Positions 1-8,920 of a stretch of DNA of 64,000 bases are shown here, in pieces. Both the position numbers and the translations under genes were made by a program. Each line of letters opens with the position of its first letter. Within the stretch, counting starts at the first letter, position 1. This DNA is from Pseudomonas sp. W4I3 (GTDB lineage: Bacteria > Pseudomonadota > Gammaproteobacteria > Pseudomonadales > Pseudomonadaceae): assembly GCF_030816195.1 (NCBI RefSeq), contig NZ_JAUSXS010000001.1, forward strand, positions 5,231,501-5,295,500. Direction: 5' to 3'. The notes below the pieces were generated by a model. That model was not told the DNA's origin. It ran no database searches and saw only the letters and a list, made by a program, of their open reading frames with translations.

Positions 1-45
1 GGTGGGTTGAGTCACGGTGTCGCTGCGCAGGTCGATCACAGACAT
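1..45 (-). CDS. ltaE: Low-specificity L-threonine aldolase, N-terminal fragment
   Basis: Only the first 15 codons are in the window. They read M-S-V-I-D-L-R-S-D-T-V-T-Q-P-T, which matches the N-terminus of PLP-dependent threonine aldolases (the family starts near M-I-D-L-R-S-D-T-V-T-R-P). These enzymes split L-threonine or L-allo-threonine into glycine and acetaldehyde. An AGAGG ribosome site lies 7 bases before the ATG at 45. The gene leaves the left edge of the window, so the catalytic lysine and the length cannot be judged. It is divergent from the riboflavin gene to its right, with about 190 bp of shared upstream DNA. Confidence 0.75.
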   Translation of the reverse strand, partial: MSVIDLRSDTVTQPT

Positions 46-239
46 GGAACAGGCCTCTAAAGGGTGATGTGGGTTGGTTTTATGAATGATTACTGCGGGC
101 AACGCTACGTAATATCAAGCCCCACGTCGTTTCAATCGAATACCCACCAAACAAACCGATATAGCTTATCGATACGGCAACCGTGCAGTTTTTGAAAAAG
201 CATGATAAAAACTCTCCGCCGCCAGGGTTCTGGTGGCAA

Positions 240-403
240 CGTTCTCAGGGCGGGGTGTAATTCCCCACCGGCGGTAATTGCGCGCAATGTGCATAGCCCG
301 CGAGCGCTTGGCGCCTCGAACTGCTCAGGCAGGACGGCGACAAGGTCAGCAGACCCGGTGTGATCCCGGGGCCGACGGTCATAGTCCGGATGAAGAGAGA
401 ACG
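240..403 (+). promoter_or_regulatory. FMN riboswitch (RFN element)
   Basis: The sequence contains the conserved RFN blocks in order: CAGGGCGGGG close to the 5' end, then CCCCACCGGCGGTAA, CCCGCGAGCGC, GGTCAGCAGACCCGGT, and CCGACGGTCATAGTCCGGATG near the 3' end. The outer P1 helix is formed by GTTCTC (241-246) and GAGAAC (397-402). It lies about 100 bp upstream of ribH on the same strand, so FMN should switch that gene off. Family knowledge: RFN elements bind FMN and act on transcription or translation. Confidence 0.96.
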
Positions 404-423
404 GGATTGGCACCTAAGGGCCA

Positions 424-494
424 CATGCCTGCTTGGGCATGCGTACCCTTAAATCCCATTCGATTCATAACGCCCTGTTTTTTTCTTAAACAGG
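424..494 (+). promoter_or_regulatory. Expression-platform hairpins of the FMN riboswitch
   Basis: Two hairpins lie between the riboswitch and ribH. The first is CATGCC (424-429) with GGCATG (436-441). The second is CCTGTTT (474-480) with AAACAGG (488-494) and a 7-base pyrimidine loop. The 3' arm of the second contains the start of the ribH ribosome site (AGGAG, 492-496). Folding it would hide the ribosome site, which suggests translational control. A T-run lies inside the loop rather than after the stem, so it is not a standard terminator. Confidence 0.55.
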
Positions 495-503
495 AGTCAG
501 AAC

Positions 504-1013
504 ATGCAACCCACCGCAATCGACAGCAAAAGCAAAAACCACCACGGCGAGCGCGTCGCGTTTATCCAGGCCTGCTGGCACAAGGATATTGTCGACCAGT
601 CGCGCAAAGGCTTCCTTGCCGAAATGATCGCCCAGGGCTACCAGGAATCGGATATCGATTTCTTCGAAGTCGGCGGTGCCTTTGAAATGCCCCTGCACGC
701 CAAGCTGCTGGCCAAGACCGGCCGTTACGCCGGGATCGTCGCCGCGGCGCTGGTGGTGGATGGCGGGATCTACCGTCACGAATTCGTCGCGCAATCGGTA
801 GTCAGCGGCCTGATGCAAGTACAGCTGGAAACCGAAGTGCCGGTGTTCTCGGTGTCCCTGACCCCTCACCACTTCCACGGGGGCAGCGAACACACCACCT
901 TCTTCTACGAGCACTTCGTGCACAAAGGCCAGGAAGCGGCACGTACTTGCGCTGACACGCTGCACAAAGTCCGCGCGATCCGCCGCAGCGAGCCACGTGC
1001 CGTAGCGGTATAA
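504..1013 (+). CDS. ribH: 6,7-dimethyl-8-ribityllumazine synthase, RibH2 type
   Basis: The 169-residue protein catalyses the next-to-last step of riboflavin synthesis, joining 5-amino-6-ribitylaminouracil with 3,4-dihydroxy-2-butanone 4-phosphate. It shows RVAFIQACWHKDIVDQ near the N-terminus, the loop VVDGGIYRHEFVA, and the His-rich SLTPHHFHGG segment. These are the signatures of the RibH2 branch known from Brucella and Mesorhizobium (decamers), not of the 60-mer RibH1 form. The FMN riboswitch directly upstream supports the assignment and gives the regulation. AGGAG lies 7 bases before the ATG. It is monocistronic here, ending just before a REPIN that separates it from the convergent aruE. 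A housekeeping ribH is probably elsewhere in the genome (inference). Confidence 0.93.
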   Translation: MQPTAIDSKSKNHHGERVAFIQACWHKDIVDQSRKGFLAEMIAQGYQESDIDFFEVGGAFEMPLHAKLLAKTGRYAGIVAAALVVDGGIYRHEFVAQSVVSGLMQVQLETEVPVFSVSLTPHHFHGGSEHTTFFYEHFVHKGQEAARTCADTLHKVRAIRRSEPRAVAV

Positions 1014-1030
1014 GCAACACCGCAAAAACA

Positions 1031-1121
1031 ATGTGGGAGGGGGCTTGCTCCCGATAACAGTGTGTCAGTCAGCTCATCTGTAACTGATACACCGCCATCG
1101 GGAGCAAGCCCCCTCCCACAT
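1031..1121. repeat. REPIN (inverted pair of REP palindromes)
   Basis: A TGTGGGAGGGGGCTTGCTCC arm and its reverse complement enclose about 45 bp of variable DNA. The same arms recur near 7501, 17913, 22677 and 38752. It sits between the converging ribH and aruE genes. Confidence 0.9.
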
Positions 1122-1127
1122 TTGCAT

Positions 1128-2132
1128 CTATGCCAGGCCAGCATCCGTGGTCGGCACAATCAATATTCCAGCGCGCAGACCATTCTTGACCTTCGGATTG
1201 GGGAAGATGATGCGTGCGCCCTCTTCCTCGATCACCCAACGGGTCTTGGCCACGTCTTCGGCCAGCAGATAGCCTTTTTCCAACTCGGAAAAGTTTTCCA
1301 CGTCCGCCGGCAGGTGCATCAGGAAGGCGTCGCTGTGCTTGATCACTTCCCGCGCAACGGCGAACAGTTTCATGCCGTCGAGGCTATCAGTCTGGGGCTC
1401 AGTGCCTTCGATGATCTGCTTGAGGCGGGTTTCCAGACGCGATACATCCACGCCCTGGTTCTGCCCGAATGGCCGCGCCTTGCCCAGTTCCAGCGTAAAG
1501 GCTTCGGCCTCCAACTGCTCATAGGTAAACGCAGTAAAGGTGACCGATGTCTTGTTCTGCAACAGCACCGCGTCCATACCCGCAGCGCGCAGGCGCTCCA
1601 GCTCACGGCGCGAATGCTGACGCCCGTCTTTCCAGGGATACAGCGCGAACTGCTCGATCTTCGAGCCGCGAATGGCCGTGTGCAGGTCGTAATGCAGGCG
1701 CGAACGGCCAGGCTGGCTGAAAAAGCTGCGGGCCAATTGTTCAAGCTCGGCGGCGCGCATGGCTTCGGGGCCGATATTGCTTTCGTGGCGACCGTTGAAC
1801 AGCCGGTTGACGTCCAGTTCCAGGTAACGCTCACCGCGACGCATGGCCTCGGGGTTGCCGAACAGGAACAGAATACGGGTGCGGGGTTTGATCTCCCCAC
1901 GTGCGATGCCATGTAACAGACGGTCGAGCAATTCGATCGGCGCGGTTTCGTTGCCATGGACGCCGGACGACAGCAGCAGGTCGGTGCCGTTGTCCCGAGC
2001 TTCAGGAGGACGCACCTCGAGCGCGCCTTCACTGAGCCAGCGCATCTGCACGCCGTCGACAGTCAGTTGAATTTTTTGCGCCGGTTCGCGACCGGCGAGC
2101 GTCAGTTCAAGCAGTTTGCCGAGGGCGAGCAT
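1128..2132 (-). CDS. astE: Succinylglutamate desuccinylase (AstE/AruE)
   Basis: This is the last step of the arginine succinyltransferase (AST) pathway: N-succinylglutamate is hydrolysed to glutamate and succinate. The 334-residue protein has the M14-type zinc site. His59 and Glu62 are in GVHGNET, and His151 is in DLHT. Glu215, in the TLELGKARPFG segment, is the likely catalytic base. Length and motif order fit AstE from other gamma-proteobacteria. It is the last gene of the aru operon on the minus strand, only 11 bases after a small conserved gene, and it runs into the REPIN at 1031-1121. Expression should follow the ArgR-controlled promoter upstream of aruC. Confidence 0.96.
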   Translation of the reverse strand: MLALGKLLELTLAGREPAQKIQLTVDGVQMRWLSEGALEVRPPEARDNGTDLLLSSGVHGNETAPIELLDRLLHGIARGEIKPRTRILFLFGNPEAMRRGERYLELDVNRLFNGRHESNIGPEAMRAAELEQLARSFFSQPGRSRLHYDLHTAIRGSKIEQFALYPWKDGRQHSRRELERLRAAGMDAVLLQNKTSVTFTAFTYEQLEAEAFTLELGKARPFGQNQGVDVSRLETRLKQIIEGTEPQTDSLDGMKLFAVAREVIKHSDAFLMHLPADVENFSELEKGYLLAEDVAKTRWVIEEEGARIIFPNPKVKNGLRAGILIVPTTDAGLA

Positions 2133-2143
2133 AAGCAGCTTCC

Positions 2144-2431
2144 TTAGTGGTTGCAGCCTGGGCCATGAACGTGATCGTCGTCGTCACCTTCAACGTCGGC
2201 CGGTTCCATTTCCAGCTGCAGGCTCATCAGGTTGGTCGCCAATGGGCGCATCAGCAGGTTGGCGTACTCGGCGTCGCCCTCCTCCACATCCACGCCGATC
2301 AACAGCTGGCCGCGGCCGTCGTGCTGGATCCAGATCTCCTTGCCCTGCCAGACCACGGCAACGCGGGTGCAGGACGTTTCCAGCTGGGTGCCGTCGGTGT
2401 CTTCAAGGATCAGCTTCAGGGTGTCGGTCAT
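2144..2431 (-). CDS. Small conserved acidic protein of the aru operon, function unknown
   Basis: The 95-residue protein has no signal peptide or membrane segment. A regular beta-strand-like pattern fills the first 75 residues, and the tail is acidic and His-rich (EGDDDDHVHGPGCNH), which could bind metal. In P. aeruginosa an unnamed gene (PA0900, from memory) occupies the same slot between aruB and aruE, so the position is conserved. It is 26 bases after astB and 11 before astE, so it is surely co-transcribed. A role as an accessory or metal donor to the zinc enzyme AstE is only a guess from position and the His/Asp tail. Confidence 0.8.
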   Translation of the reverse strand: MTDTLKLILEDTDGTQLETSCTRVAVVWQGKEIWIQHDGRGQLLIGVDVEEGDAEYANLLMRPLATNLMSLQLEMEPADVEGDDDDHVHGPGCNH

Positions 2432-2457
2432 AAATAAAATATCTCAGCCATAGGGCG

Positions 2458-3804
2458 TTAATTGATCTGGAAAGGATAAACCGAGCCCAGTTTAAGGATT
2501 TGCGTCAGTTCATCCAGTGCCGTCCGGCACTCAAGCAGCAGTTGCGGGTCAGCCAGGTCGCTTTCGCGCAGGCTGTCGCGGTAGTGCTTGTTGACCCAAT
2601 CGGTCAGGGTCTCGTACAGCGGCGCGGTCATGATAACGCCTGGATTCACCGCCGCCAGTTCAGTTTCGTTCAATGCCACACGCAGACGCAGGCAGGCCGG
2701 GCCGCCGCCGTTTTGCATGCTCTGCTTGAGGTCGAAGACTTTTATTTCGCGGATCAACCCGCCGGAAGCGGTGAGCTGTTGCAGGTACTGCCAGACGCGC
2801 TCGTTGGCGCGGCATTCTTCTGGCACGATCAGCAGCATCGAGCCGTCAGGGCGTGTCAGCAACTGGCTGTTGAACAAGTAGGAGCGCACCGCGTCCTCGA
2901 CACTGACCTGGGCACGCGGCACGCAGACCGACTGGAAGTTGCCGCCCAACTTACCCAGTTTGCCTTGCAACTCGGCAAGCATCTGTTCGGTATTGAGGAA
3001 CGCGTCCTCGTGATAAAACAGCACTTCGCCATTGCCCACCGCGATCACGTCGTTGTGGAACACACCGGCATCAATCACCGCAGGGTTCTGCTGGGCGTAA
3101 ACCACGCCGTCATCCCTCAGGCCGTGCAGACGCGCAACCGCCTGGGACGCCTCGAGGGTCTGGCGCGCCGGGTATTTCTGCGGGGCCGGGTAACGGGCGT
3201 CGAACGCACTGCGACCGAACACAAAGAACTCCACGCCCGCCTCGCCGTAGTCACGGCAAAAACGCGTGTGGTTCGCCGCGCCTTCATCACCGAACTGCGC
3301 CACCGCCGGTAATGCAGCGTGATGAGCGAAGTGCTGCTGATCGGCGAACATCGCCCCCAGCACGCGGCTGGTGGTCGGGTGTTCGATGCTGCGGTGATAC
3401 TTGCAGTTGAGGTTGGCAGCGGTGAAGTGCACGCGGCCATCGGCCGTATCGGCGCTGGGGCTGACGGTGGCGGCGTTGGCCACCCACATGCTCGACGCCG
3501 AGCAGCTCGCCACCAGCAACGGCATGGCCTGCTTGGCCGCCTGTTGAATGACCTGAGCGTCGGTGCCACTGAAACCCAGGGTGCGCAAGGCGGCTACGTC
3601 CGGACGTTCCTGGGGCGCAAGCACGCCTTGCACAAAGCCGATGTCCATCAGCGCTTTCATTTTCTGCAGGCCCTGCAACGCCGCTTCCTTGGGATTGGAA
3701 TGTTGCTGGCTGTTGCTCTGGGACGCGACGTTGCCGAAGGACAAACCGCCGTAGTTATGGGTCGGCCCCACTAGACCGTCAAAATTGACTTCACAGGATT
3801 TCAT
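2458..3804 (-). CDS. astB: N-succinylarginine dihydrolase (AstB/AruB)
   Basis: This is the second step of the AST pathway: succinylarginine is cleaved to succinylornithine, CO2 and two NH3. The start at 3804 gives 448 residues beginning MKSCEVNFDGLVGPTHNYGG, the family N-terminus, with GGAG 9 bases upstream. An upstream in-frame ATG at 3840 would add 12 residues unlike the family. Catalytic residues of the amidinotransferase-like fold are present: Glu174 (GDEGAANH), His250 (FHNDVIAVG) and the nucleophile Cys371 (GGGPACLRLRV). It lies 53 bases after astD in the same operon. Confidence 0.96.
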   Translation of the reverse strand: MKSCEVNFDGLVGPTHNYGGLSFGNVASQSNSQQHSNPKEAALQGLQKMKALMDIGFVQGVLAPQERPDVAALRTLGFSGTDAQVIQQAAKQAMPLLVASCSASSMWVANAATVSPSADTADGRVHFTAANLNCKYHRSIEHPTTSRVLGAMFADQQHFAHHAALPAVAQFGDEGAANHTRFCRDYGEAGVEFFVFGRSAFDARYPAPQKYPARQTLEASQAVARLHGLRDDGVVYAQQNPAVIDAGVFHNDVIAVGNGEVLFYHEDAFLNTEQMLAELQGKLGKLGGNFQSVCVPRAQVSVEDAVRSYLFNSQLLTRPDGSMLLIVPEECRANERVWQYLQQLTASGGLIREIKVFDLKQSMQNGGGPACLRLRVALNETELAAVNPGVIMTAPLYETLTDWVNKHYRDSLRESDLADPQLLLECRTALDELTQILKLGSVYPFQIN

Positions 3805-3857
3805 CGGCGAGGCTCCACGAACATCTGTTTTTATAAGCAATCTTCAACACACCACAT

Positions 3858-5324
3858 TCAGGCCAGCGTAACGCCTGGGGTCAGCACTGAAGGAACCACC
3901 AGGCTGGGTGTCTCCAGCGACGCCACCGGATACGCACAATAATCCGCCGCGTAATAGGCACTGGCGCGGTGATTGCCCGAAGCCCCTACCCCGCCGAACG
4001 GCGCGGTGCTGGCGGCGCCGGTCAGCTGCTTGTTCCAGTTGACGATGCCGGCGCGGCTTTCCAGCCAGAACTGCTGGTAACGCGCCTCGGAATCGGAGAG
4101 CAAACCCGCGGCCAAGCCGTACTGGGTGTTGTTGGCCTCGGTAATGGCCGCCGCAAAATCAGCGTAGCGAATCACCTGCAACAACGGGCCGAACAGCTCT
4201 TCGTCCTCGCGCTCGGTCACCGCCGTCACGTCGATGATGCCCGGCGTCAGCAAGGCGGCCTGATCCCGGGGCTGGGTCATTTCCAGCAGCGCGACGGCGC
4301 CGTTGGCCAACATCAGTTCCTGGGCGTCCATCAGGGCTTTGGCCGCCGCCAGGGAAATCACCGAGCCCATGAACGGCGCTGGCTGCTGGTCGAACGCACC
4401 GACTTCAATTGTTGCACTGACCGCCACCAGACGCGCCAGCAATGCATCACCCCAGGCGCCTTCCGGCACCAAGAGGCGACGGGCGCAGGTGCAGCGCTGG
4501 CCGGCGGAAATAAAGGCCGACTGGATGATGGTGTACACCGCCGCATCCACGTCGGCCACTTCGTCCACCACCAGCGGGTTGTTGCCACCCATTTCCAGGG
4601 CCAGGATCTTGTCCGGGCGCCCGGAGAACTGTTGATGCAGATGGTTGCCGGTGCGGCTGGAGCCGGTGAAGAACAGACCGTCGATGCCGGGGTTGGCCGC
4701 CAATGCGATACCGGTTTCCCGCGCACCTTGCAGCAGGTTCAGGACGCCCGCCGGCAAGCCCGCTTCGATCCAGCACTGCACGGTCAGCTCGGCAACTTTC
4801 GGCGTGAGCTCGCTCGGTTTGAACAGTACGGTGTTACCCGCCAGCAACGCCGGGACGATATGCCCGTTCGGCAAGTGACCGGGGAAGTTGTAAGGGCCGA
4901 ACACCGCCACCACACCGTGGGGCTTGTGACGCAACACAGCGGTGGCATCGCCCAGGGGGCCGCTCTTCTCGCCGGTACGTTCGCGGTAGCTTTGCACCGA
5001 GATCGCGATCTTGTTGGCCATGCTGGTGACTTCGGTGGCCGATTCCCACAGTGGCTTACCGGTTTCCTCGCCGATGCAGCGGGCGATTTCATCGGCGCGG
5101 CTTTTCAGGGTACTGGCGAAGGTTTCCAGCACGCTGATGCGTTCTTCCAGCGAACGCCGCGCCCAGCCCGGAAATGCCTGACGTGCAGCCTGCACGGCGG
5201 ACTCGACCTGCTCGGCCGTCGCACCGTTGCCGCTCCACAGCACTTGCTGGGTCACCGGGTTACGCGACTCAAACAGTTCACCCTGGCCGGCCAGCCAGCT
5301 ACCTGCGATATACAACGAATTCAT
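3858..5324 (-). CDS. astD: N-succinylglutamate 5-semialdehyde dehydrogenase (AstD/AruD)
   Basis: The enzyme oxidises succinylglutamic semialdehyde to succinylglutamate with NAD, the fourth AST step. The 488-residue protein is a standard ALDH: GPYNFPGHLPNGH in the cofactor domain, FTGSSRTG for NAD binding, general base Glu244 in LALEMGGNNP, and nucleophile Cys278 in SAGQRCTCARR. Its ATG overlaps the stop codon of the upstream aruG by one base (TAATG), which indicates translational coupling. It is followed closely by astB. Confidence 0.96.
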   Translation of the reverse strand: MNSLYIAGSWLAGQGELFESRNPVTQQVLWSGNGATAEQVESAVQAARQAFPGWARRSLEERISVLETFASTLKSRADEIARCIGEETGKPLWESATEVTSMANKIAISVQSYRERTGEKSGPLGDATAVLRHKPHGVVAVFGPYNFPGHLPNGHIVPALLAGNTVLFKPSELTPKVAELTVQCWIEAGLPAGVLNLLQGARETGIALAANPGIDGLFFTGSSRTGNHLHQQFSGRPDKILALEMGGNNPLVVDEVADVDAAVYTIIQSAFISAGQRCTCARRLLVPEGAWGDALLARLVAVSATIEVGAFDQQPAPFMGSVISLAAAKALMDAQELMLANGAVALLEMTQPRDQAALLTPGIIDVTAVTEREDEELFGPLLQVIRYADFAAAITEANNTQYGLAAGLLSDSEARYQQFWLESRAGIVNWNKQLTGAASTAPFGGVGASGNHRASAYYAADYCAYPVASLETPSLVVPSVLTPGVTLA

Positions 5325-6349
5325 TATTTCGACTCCCGGGCTGCGGACAACGGTACGGCGCGCACTTGATCACCCACCACCAGTTGCAGGCGTTTGGCGG
5401 TCTGAGGATCGACCACCAACGTGCCCGCCGCCAGGCGAGCCGGTGCGGCGGTGATGCGGCAGTCTTCGCGTTTGCGGTTATGGATCAGGAACGGCGTGGC
5501 GTCGTCCCCCGGCGTGCCGATGGCCAGCACCAGCGACTGGCTGTCGCGCACCGCACGGATTTTGCTGGTTTCACATTCCACCGCCGGGCCCGCGTCGAAA
5601 ATATCCACGTAGCCCTGGTAGCTGAAGCCTTCGCTCTTGAGCATGCTCAGTGCCGGTTCGGTATCCGGATGGACCTTGCCGATCACGTTGCGCGCGTCTT
5701 CGGAAAGAAAGCAGCTGTACAGCGGAAACTTGGGCATCAGCTCAGCGATAAATGCCTTGTTGCCCACACCGGTGAGGTAGTCGGCCTGGCTGAATTCCAT
5801 CTTGAAGAAGTGCCGGCCCAGGCTCTCCCAGAACGGCGAGCGCCCCGCTTCGTTGGACACGCCGCGCATCTCGGCGATGATCTTGTTGCCGAACAGCTGC
5901 GGGAATTCAGCGATGAACAGCATGCGTGCCTTGGCCAGCATGCGGCCGTTGAGGCCGTTGCGGTAATCGGCGTGCAGGAACAACGAACACAGCTCGGAGT
6001 TGCCGGTGAGGTCGTTGGCCAAAAACAGCGTCGGGATTTCGCGGTAGATGTTCAGCTCCTGGGAGGCGCTGACCGTCAGGCCGACCCGGAAGTTGTACCA
6101 CGGCTCGCGCAGGCCGACGGCGCCGGCAATGGCCGAGATGCCCACCACGCGGCCTTCGTCGTTTTCCAGCACGAACAGGTAGTCGGCATCGCCGCGCCCG
6201 GCTTCGCCGCGAAAGGTTTTTTCAGCCCAGCCCACGCGGTGGGTCAGGCGCTCTTCGTTGGCCGGCAAAGTGGTGAGGCCGGTGCCGGTGCTGCGCGCCA
6301 GATCAATCAGGGCCGGTAAATCGCTGCTGCGTACGGGACGAACGATCAT
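5324..6349 (-). CDS. aruG: Arginine N-succinyltransferase, beta subunit (AruG/AstA)
   Basis: With AruF it forms the enzyme that moves succinyl from succinyl-CoA to the alpha-amino group of arginine (and ornithine), the first AST step. The start at 6349 gives 341 residues beginning MIVRPVRSSDLPALIDLA, with GAGGAG 6 bases upstream. The longer frame to 6382 adds residues unlike the family. The protein has the AstA core (DVFDAGP-like segment, FRVGLTVSASQELNIYRE, ELPFWxSLGRHFF-like segment). It is 60 bases after aruF and overlaps aruD by one base. Two homologous subunit genes in tandem are typical of pseudomonads, whereas enterics have one. Confidence 0.95.
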   Translation of the reverse strand: MIVRPVRSSDLPALIDLARSTGTGLTTLPANEERLTHRVGWAEKTFRGEAGRGDADYLFVLENDEGRVVGISAIAGAVGLREPWYNFRVGLTVSASQELNIYREIPTLFLANDLTGNSELCSLFLHADYRNGLNGRMLAKARMLFIAEFPQLFGNKIIAEMRGVSNEAGRSPFWESLGRHFFKMEFSQADYLTGVGNKAFIAELMPKFPLYSCFLSEDARNVIGKVHPDTEPALSMLKSEGFSYQGYVDIFDAGPAVECETSKIRAVRDSQSLVLAIGTPGDDATPFLIHNRKREDCRITAAPARLAAGTLVVDPQTAKRLQLVVGDQVRAVPLSAARESK

Positions 6350-6409
6350 GCTATCTCCTCGAACGGGCCGCTTTGCAGCCACCCGCGAAACTCTGTTTTA
6401 TACCGGCTC

Positions 6410-7429
6410 TCACACTGCAACGAGACGCACACTTGCGCCTTCGCCGACGCCCAGGGCTTCGGCAGCCGCCAGGTCCAGGGTTACCGGTTTGCCGGGCGCA
6501 TAGTCCAGTTCCAGCATCACCGCACGGTAATCCTGCAACTGTGCGTTGCTCACCAGGTACTGGCGGCCCACACCCTTGACCATCTCGCCGATCTTCACCG
6601 GCACCACGCGGCTCTGGGCGATCGAACGAATGCCGGAAACCCGCGCATGCAGGGTTGGGCCGCCGTCGAAGATGTCGATGTAGTGGTCGGTCTCGAAGCC
6701 TTCGCGCATCAGGATGTCGAAGGTAATCTGCGCCCTCGGGTGCACCTGGCCCATGGCTTCCTGGGCTTCATCCGGCAGCAGCGGCACGTAGATCGGGTAA
6801 TGCGGCATCAGCTCGGCGAGAAAGGTGCGACTTTTCAGCCCGCACAGACGCTCGGCGGCGGCATAGTTGAGGTCGAAGAAGTTGCGGCCGATGGCGTCCC
6901 AGAAAGGCGAATCACCGTTCTCGTCGCTGTAGCCGACGATCTCGGTCACCACTGAATCGGCAAAGCGCTCAGGGTGGCTGGCAACGAACAGCAGGCGGCC
7001 ACGGGAATTAAGTTCCGACCACGGCGAACCGACCAGATCCGGCACCACGTAGAAGCTGGTGAGCAGGCTGTTGCCGGTAAGGTCGTGGCACTGAGAAAGC
7101 ACGTGGATCTTGTTGTGGATCTTCAGCTCGCGGGAAGCGTGCACGAAGGTCTCGTTACGAAAACTGTAGAAAGGTTCGGAGTAACCGGCCGAAGCGACGA
7201 TGGCCGAGCAGCCGGCGAGCTTGCCGGTATCGGTGTCTTCGAGCACGAAGAAATAGCTTTCTTCCCCGTTGAAACTTACCTCGGCCGCGAAAGACGCTTC
7301 GCTGGCGGCGATCTTGTCGCTCAGGCGTTCCACATCATCGGGCAAGGAGGTGACACCAATCGGGCTGTCCGCAGCCAGACGCTGTACCTCGCCCAGATCA
7401 GCCATTTGCGCGGGGCGCATCACCAGCAT
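6410..7429 (-). CDS. aruF: Arginine/ornithine N-succinyltransferase, alpha subunit (AruF)
   Basis: This is the paralogous partner of AruG in the heteromeric succinyltransferase. The 339 residues starting MLVMRPAQMADLGEVQRLA contain the same landmarks as AruG: SFRNETFVHASRELKIHNKI, GDSPFWDAIGRNFFDL, and DIFDGGPTLHARV. AAGGAG lies 8 bases upstream of the ATG at 7429. A GTG 9 bases earlier overlaps the ribosome site and is unlikely. A 197-bp gap holding a REPIN separates it from aruC upstream, so aruC may be transcribed more strongly than the rest. Confidence 0.95.
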   Translation of the reverse strand: MLVMRPAQMADLGEVQRLAADSPIGVTSLPDDVERLSDKIAASEASFAAEVSFNGEESYFFVLEDTDTGKLAGCSAIVASAGYSEPFYSFRNETFVHASRELKIHNKIHVLSQCHDLTGNSLLTSFYVVPDLVGSPWSELNSRGRLLFVASHPERFADSVVTEIVGYSDENGDSPFWDAIGRNFFDLNYAAAERLCGLKSRTFLAELMPHYPIYVPLLPDEAQEAMGQVHPRAQITFDILMREGFETDHYIDIFDGGPTLHARVSGIRSIAQSRVVPVKIGEMVKGVGRQYLVSNAQLQDYRAVMLELDYAPGKPVTLDLAAAEALGVGEGASVRLVAV

Positions 7430-7500
7430 GGGTGTCACTCCTTAACTCTAAAACTCATTGGGGAAAATTACCGGACACATCTGGAACAACCATATTCCAA

Positions 7501-7591
7501 TGTGGGAGGGGGCTTGCCCCCGATAGCGGTGTATCAGTCACCGGATATATCAACTGACAGACTGCTATCGGGGGCAAGCCCCCTCCCACAT
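7501..7591. repeat. REPIN inside the aru operon
   Basis: TGTGGGAGGGGGCTTGC and its reverse complement form the arms. It lies between aruC and aruF, two genes that must be expressed together. As a transcribed hairpin it could stabilise the aruC message or reduce read-through. Confidence 0.88.
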
Positions 7592-7626
7592 TTTTGACCC
7601 AGTCCAGCCGGCAGAAGGTGTAGTTA

Positions 7627-8847
7627 TCAGGCTTGCGTCAGCGCTTTTACCGCACGTTCGAAGCGGTCCAGGCCTTCCTTGATGTCGGCCTCTTCCACCA
7701 CCAGACTCGGGGCGAAACGCACCACATCGGGGCCGGCTTGCAGGATCATCAGGTTTTCTTTCTCGGCCGCATTGAACACGTCCTTGGCCTTGCCTTTGAA
7801 CGCATCGCTCAACACGCAACCGATCAGCAGGCCCAAGCCACGCACCTCGGTGAAGATGCCGTACTGCTTGCCGATCTGCTCCAGCCGCGCCTTGAACAGC
7901 GCGTGCTTGGCATTCACGCCGGCCAGCACTTGCGGGGTGTTGATCACGTCGATCACCGCTTCAGCCACTGCGCACGCCAGCGGGTTGCCGCCGTAAGTGG
8001 TGCCGTGGGTGCCGACCACCAAGTGCTTGGCCAGGTCTTCACGGGTGAGCATCGCGGCAATCGGGAACCCGCCGCCCAGGCTCTTGGCGCTGGTGAGGAT
8101 GTCCGGCACCACGCCGTAGTGCTGGTAAGCGAACAGGTGGCCACTGCGGCCCATGCCGGTTTGCACTTCGTCGAACACCAGCAGCGCGTCATTGGCGTCG
8201 CACAGCTCGCGGGCACCTTGCAGGTAAGCCAGCTCGGCCGGCAGTACGCCGCCTTCGCCCTGAATCGGCTCCAGCACCACGGCGCAGGTCTTGTCCGACA
8301 CGGCGGCTTTCAGCGCGGCCAGGTCGTTGTAAGGCACATGGGTGATGCCGGTGATTTTAGGCCCGAAACCGTCAGAGTACTTGGACTGGCCACCGACGTT
8401 CACGGTGAACAGCGTACGGCCGTGGAAGCTGTTCAGCGCGGCGATGATCTCGTACTTCTCGCTGCCAAAGCGATCGAACGCAACGCGACGGGCCAGCTTG
8501 AAGGCGGCCTCGTTGGCTTCGGCGCCGGAGTTGCAGAAGAACACACGCTCGGCAAAGGTGGCGTCGATCAGCTTGTGCGCCAGGCGCAACGCCGGCTCGT
8601 TGGTGAACACGTTGGAGACATGCCACAGCTTGTTGGCCTGCTCGGTCAGTGCGCCGACCAGCGCCGGGTGGGCGTGGCCCAGCACGTTGACCGCGATGCC
8701 GCCGGCAAAGTCGATCAGCTCGCGGCCGGCCTGGTCCCACACGCGCGAACCTTCGCCACGCACAGGGATAAACGCGGCAGGTGCATAGTTAGGCACCATC
8801 ACCTGGTCGAAATCGGCACGTTGCACCGGGGCTTGCTCAACGGACAT
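7627..8847 (-). CDS. aruC: Succinylornithine / acetylornithine transaminase (AruC/AstC)
   Basis: This PLP enzyme of class III converts succinylornithine plus 2-oxoglutarate to succinylglutamic semialdehyde plus glutamate. In pseudomonads it also serves as acetylornithine aminotransferase in arginine synthesis. The 406 residues include FFCNSGAEANEAAFKLARR, FHGRTL, LEPIQGEGG, the aspartate of FDEVQTGMGRSG, and the Schiff-base lysine Lys255 in LTSAKSLGGGFP. An AGGAG site lies upstream of the ATG. It is the first gene of the aru operon. The upstream region carries two ArgR-type half-sites, consistent with induction by arginine. Confidence 0.96.
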   Translation of the reverse strand: MSVEQAPVQRADFDQVMVPNYAPAAFIPVRGEGSRVWDQAGRELIDFAGGIAVNVLGHAHPALVGALTEQANKLWHVSNVFTNEPALRLAHKLIDATFAERVFFCNSGAEANEAAFKLARRVAFDRFGSEKYEIIAALNSFHGRTLFTVNVGGQSKYSDGFGPKITGITHVPYNDLAALKAAVSDKTCAVVLEPIQGEGGVLPAELAYLQGARELCDANDALLVFDEVQTGMGRSGHLFAYQHYGVVPDILTSAKSLGGGFPIAAMLTREDLAKHLVVGTHGTTYGGNPLACAVAEAVIDVINTPQVLAGVNAKHALFKARLEQIGKQYGIFTEVRGLGLLIGCVLSDAFKGKAKDVFNAAEKENLMILQAGPDVVRFAPSLVVEEADIKEGLDRFERAVKALTQA

Positions 8848-8920
8848 CGGAGTCTCCTGAAGAGGAACGCCTGCCTGGAACTGGCGGGCGATGCAGGGAT
8901 TGTAAGGACAGTTTTCAGAG

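Noticed and set aside
3969..5369. 466-codon frame opposite astD
   Set aside because: Antisense shadow of the aldehyde dehydrogenase gene.
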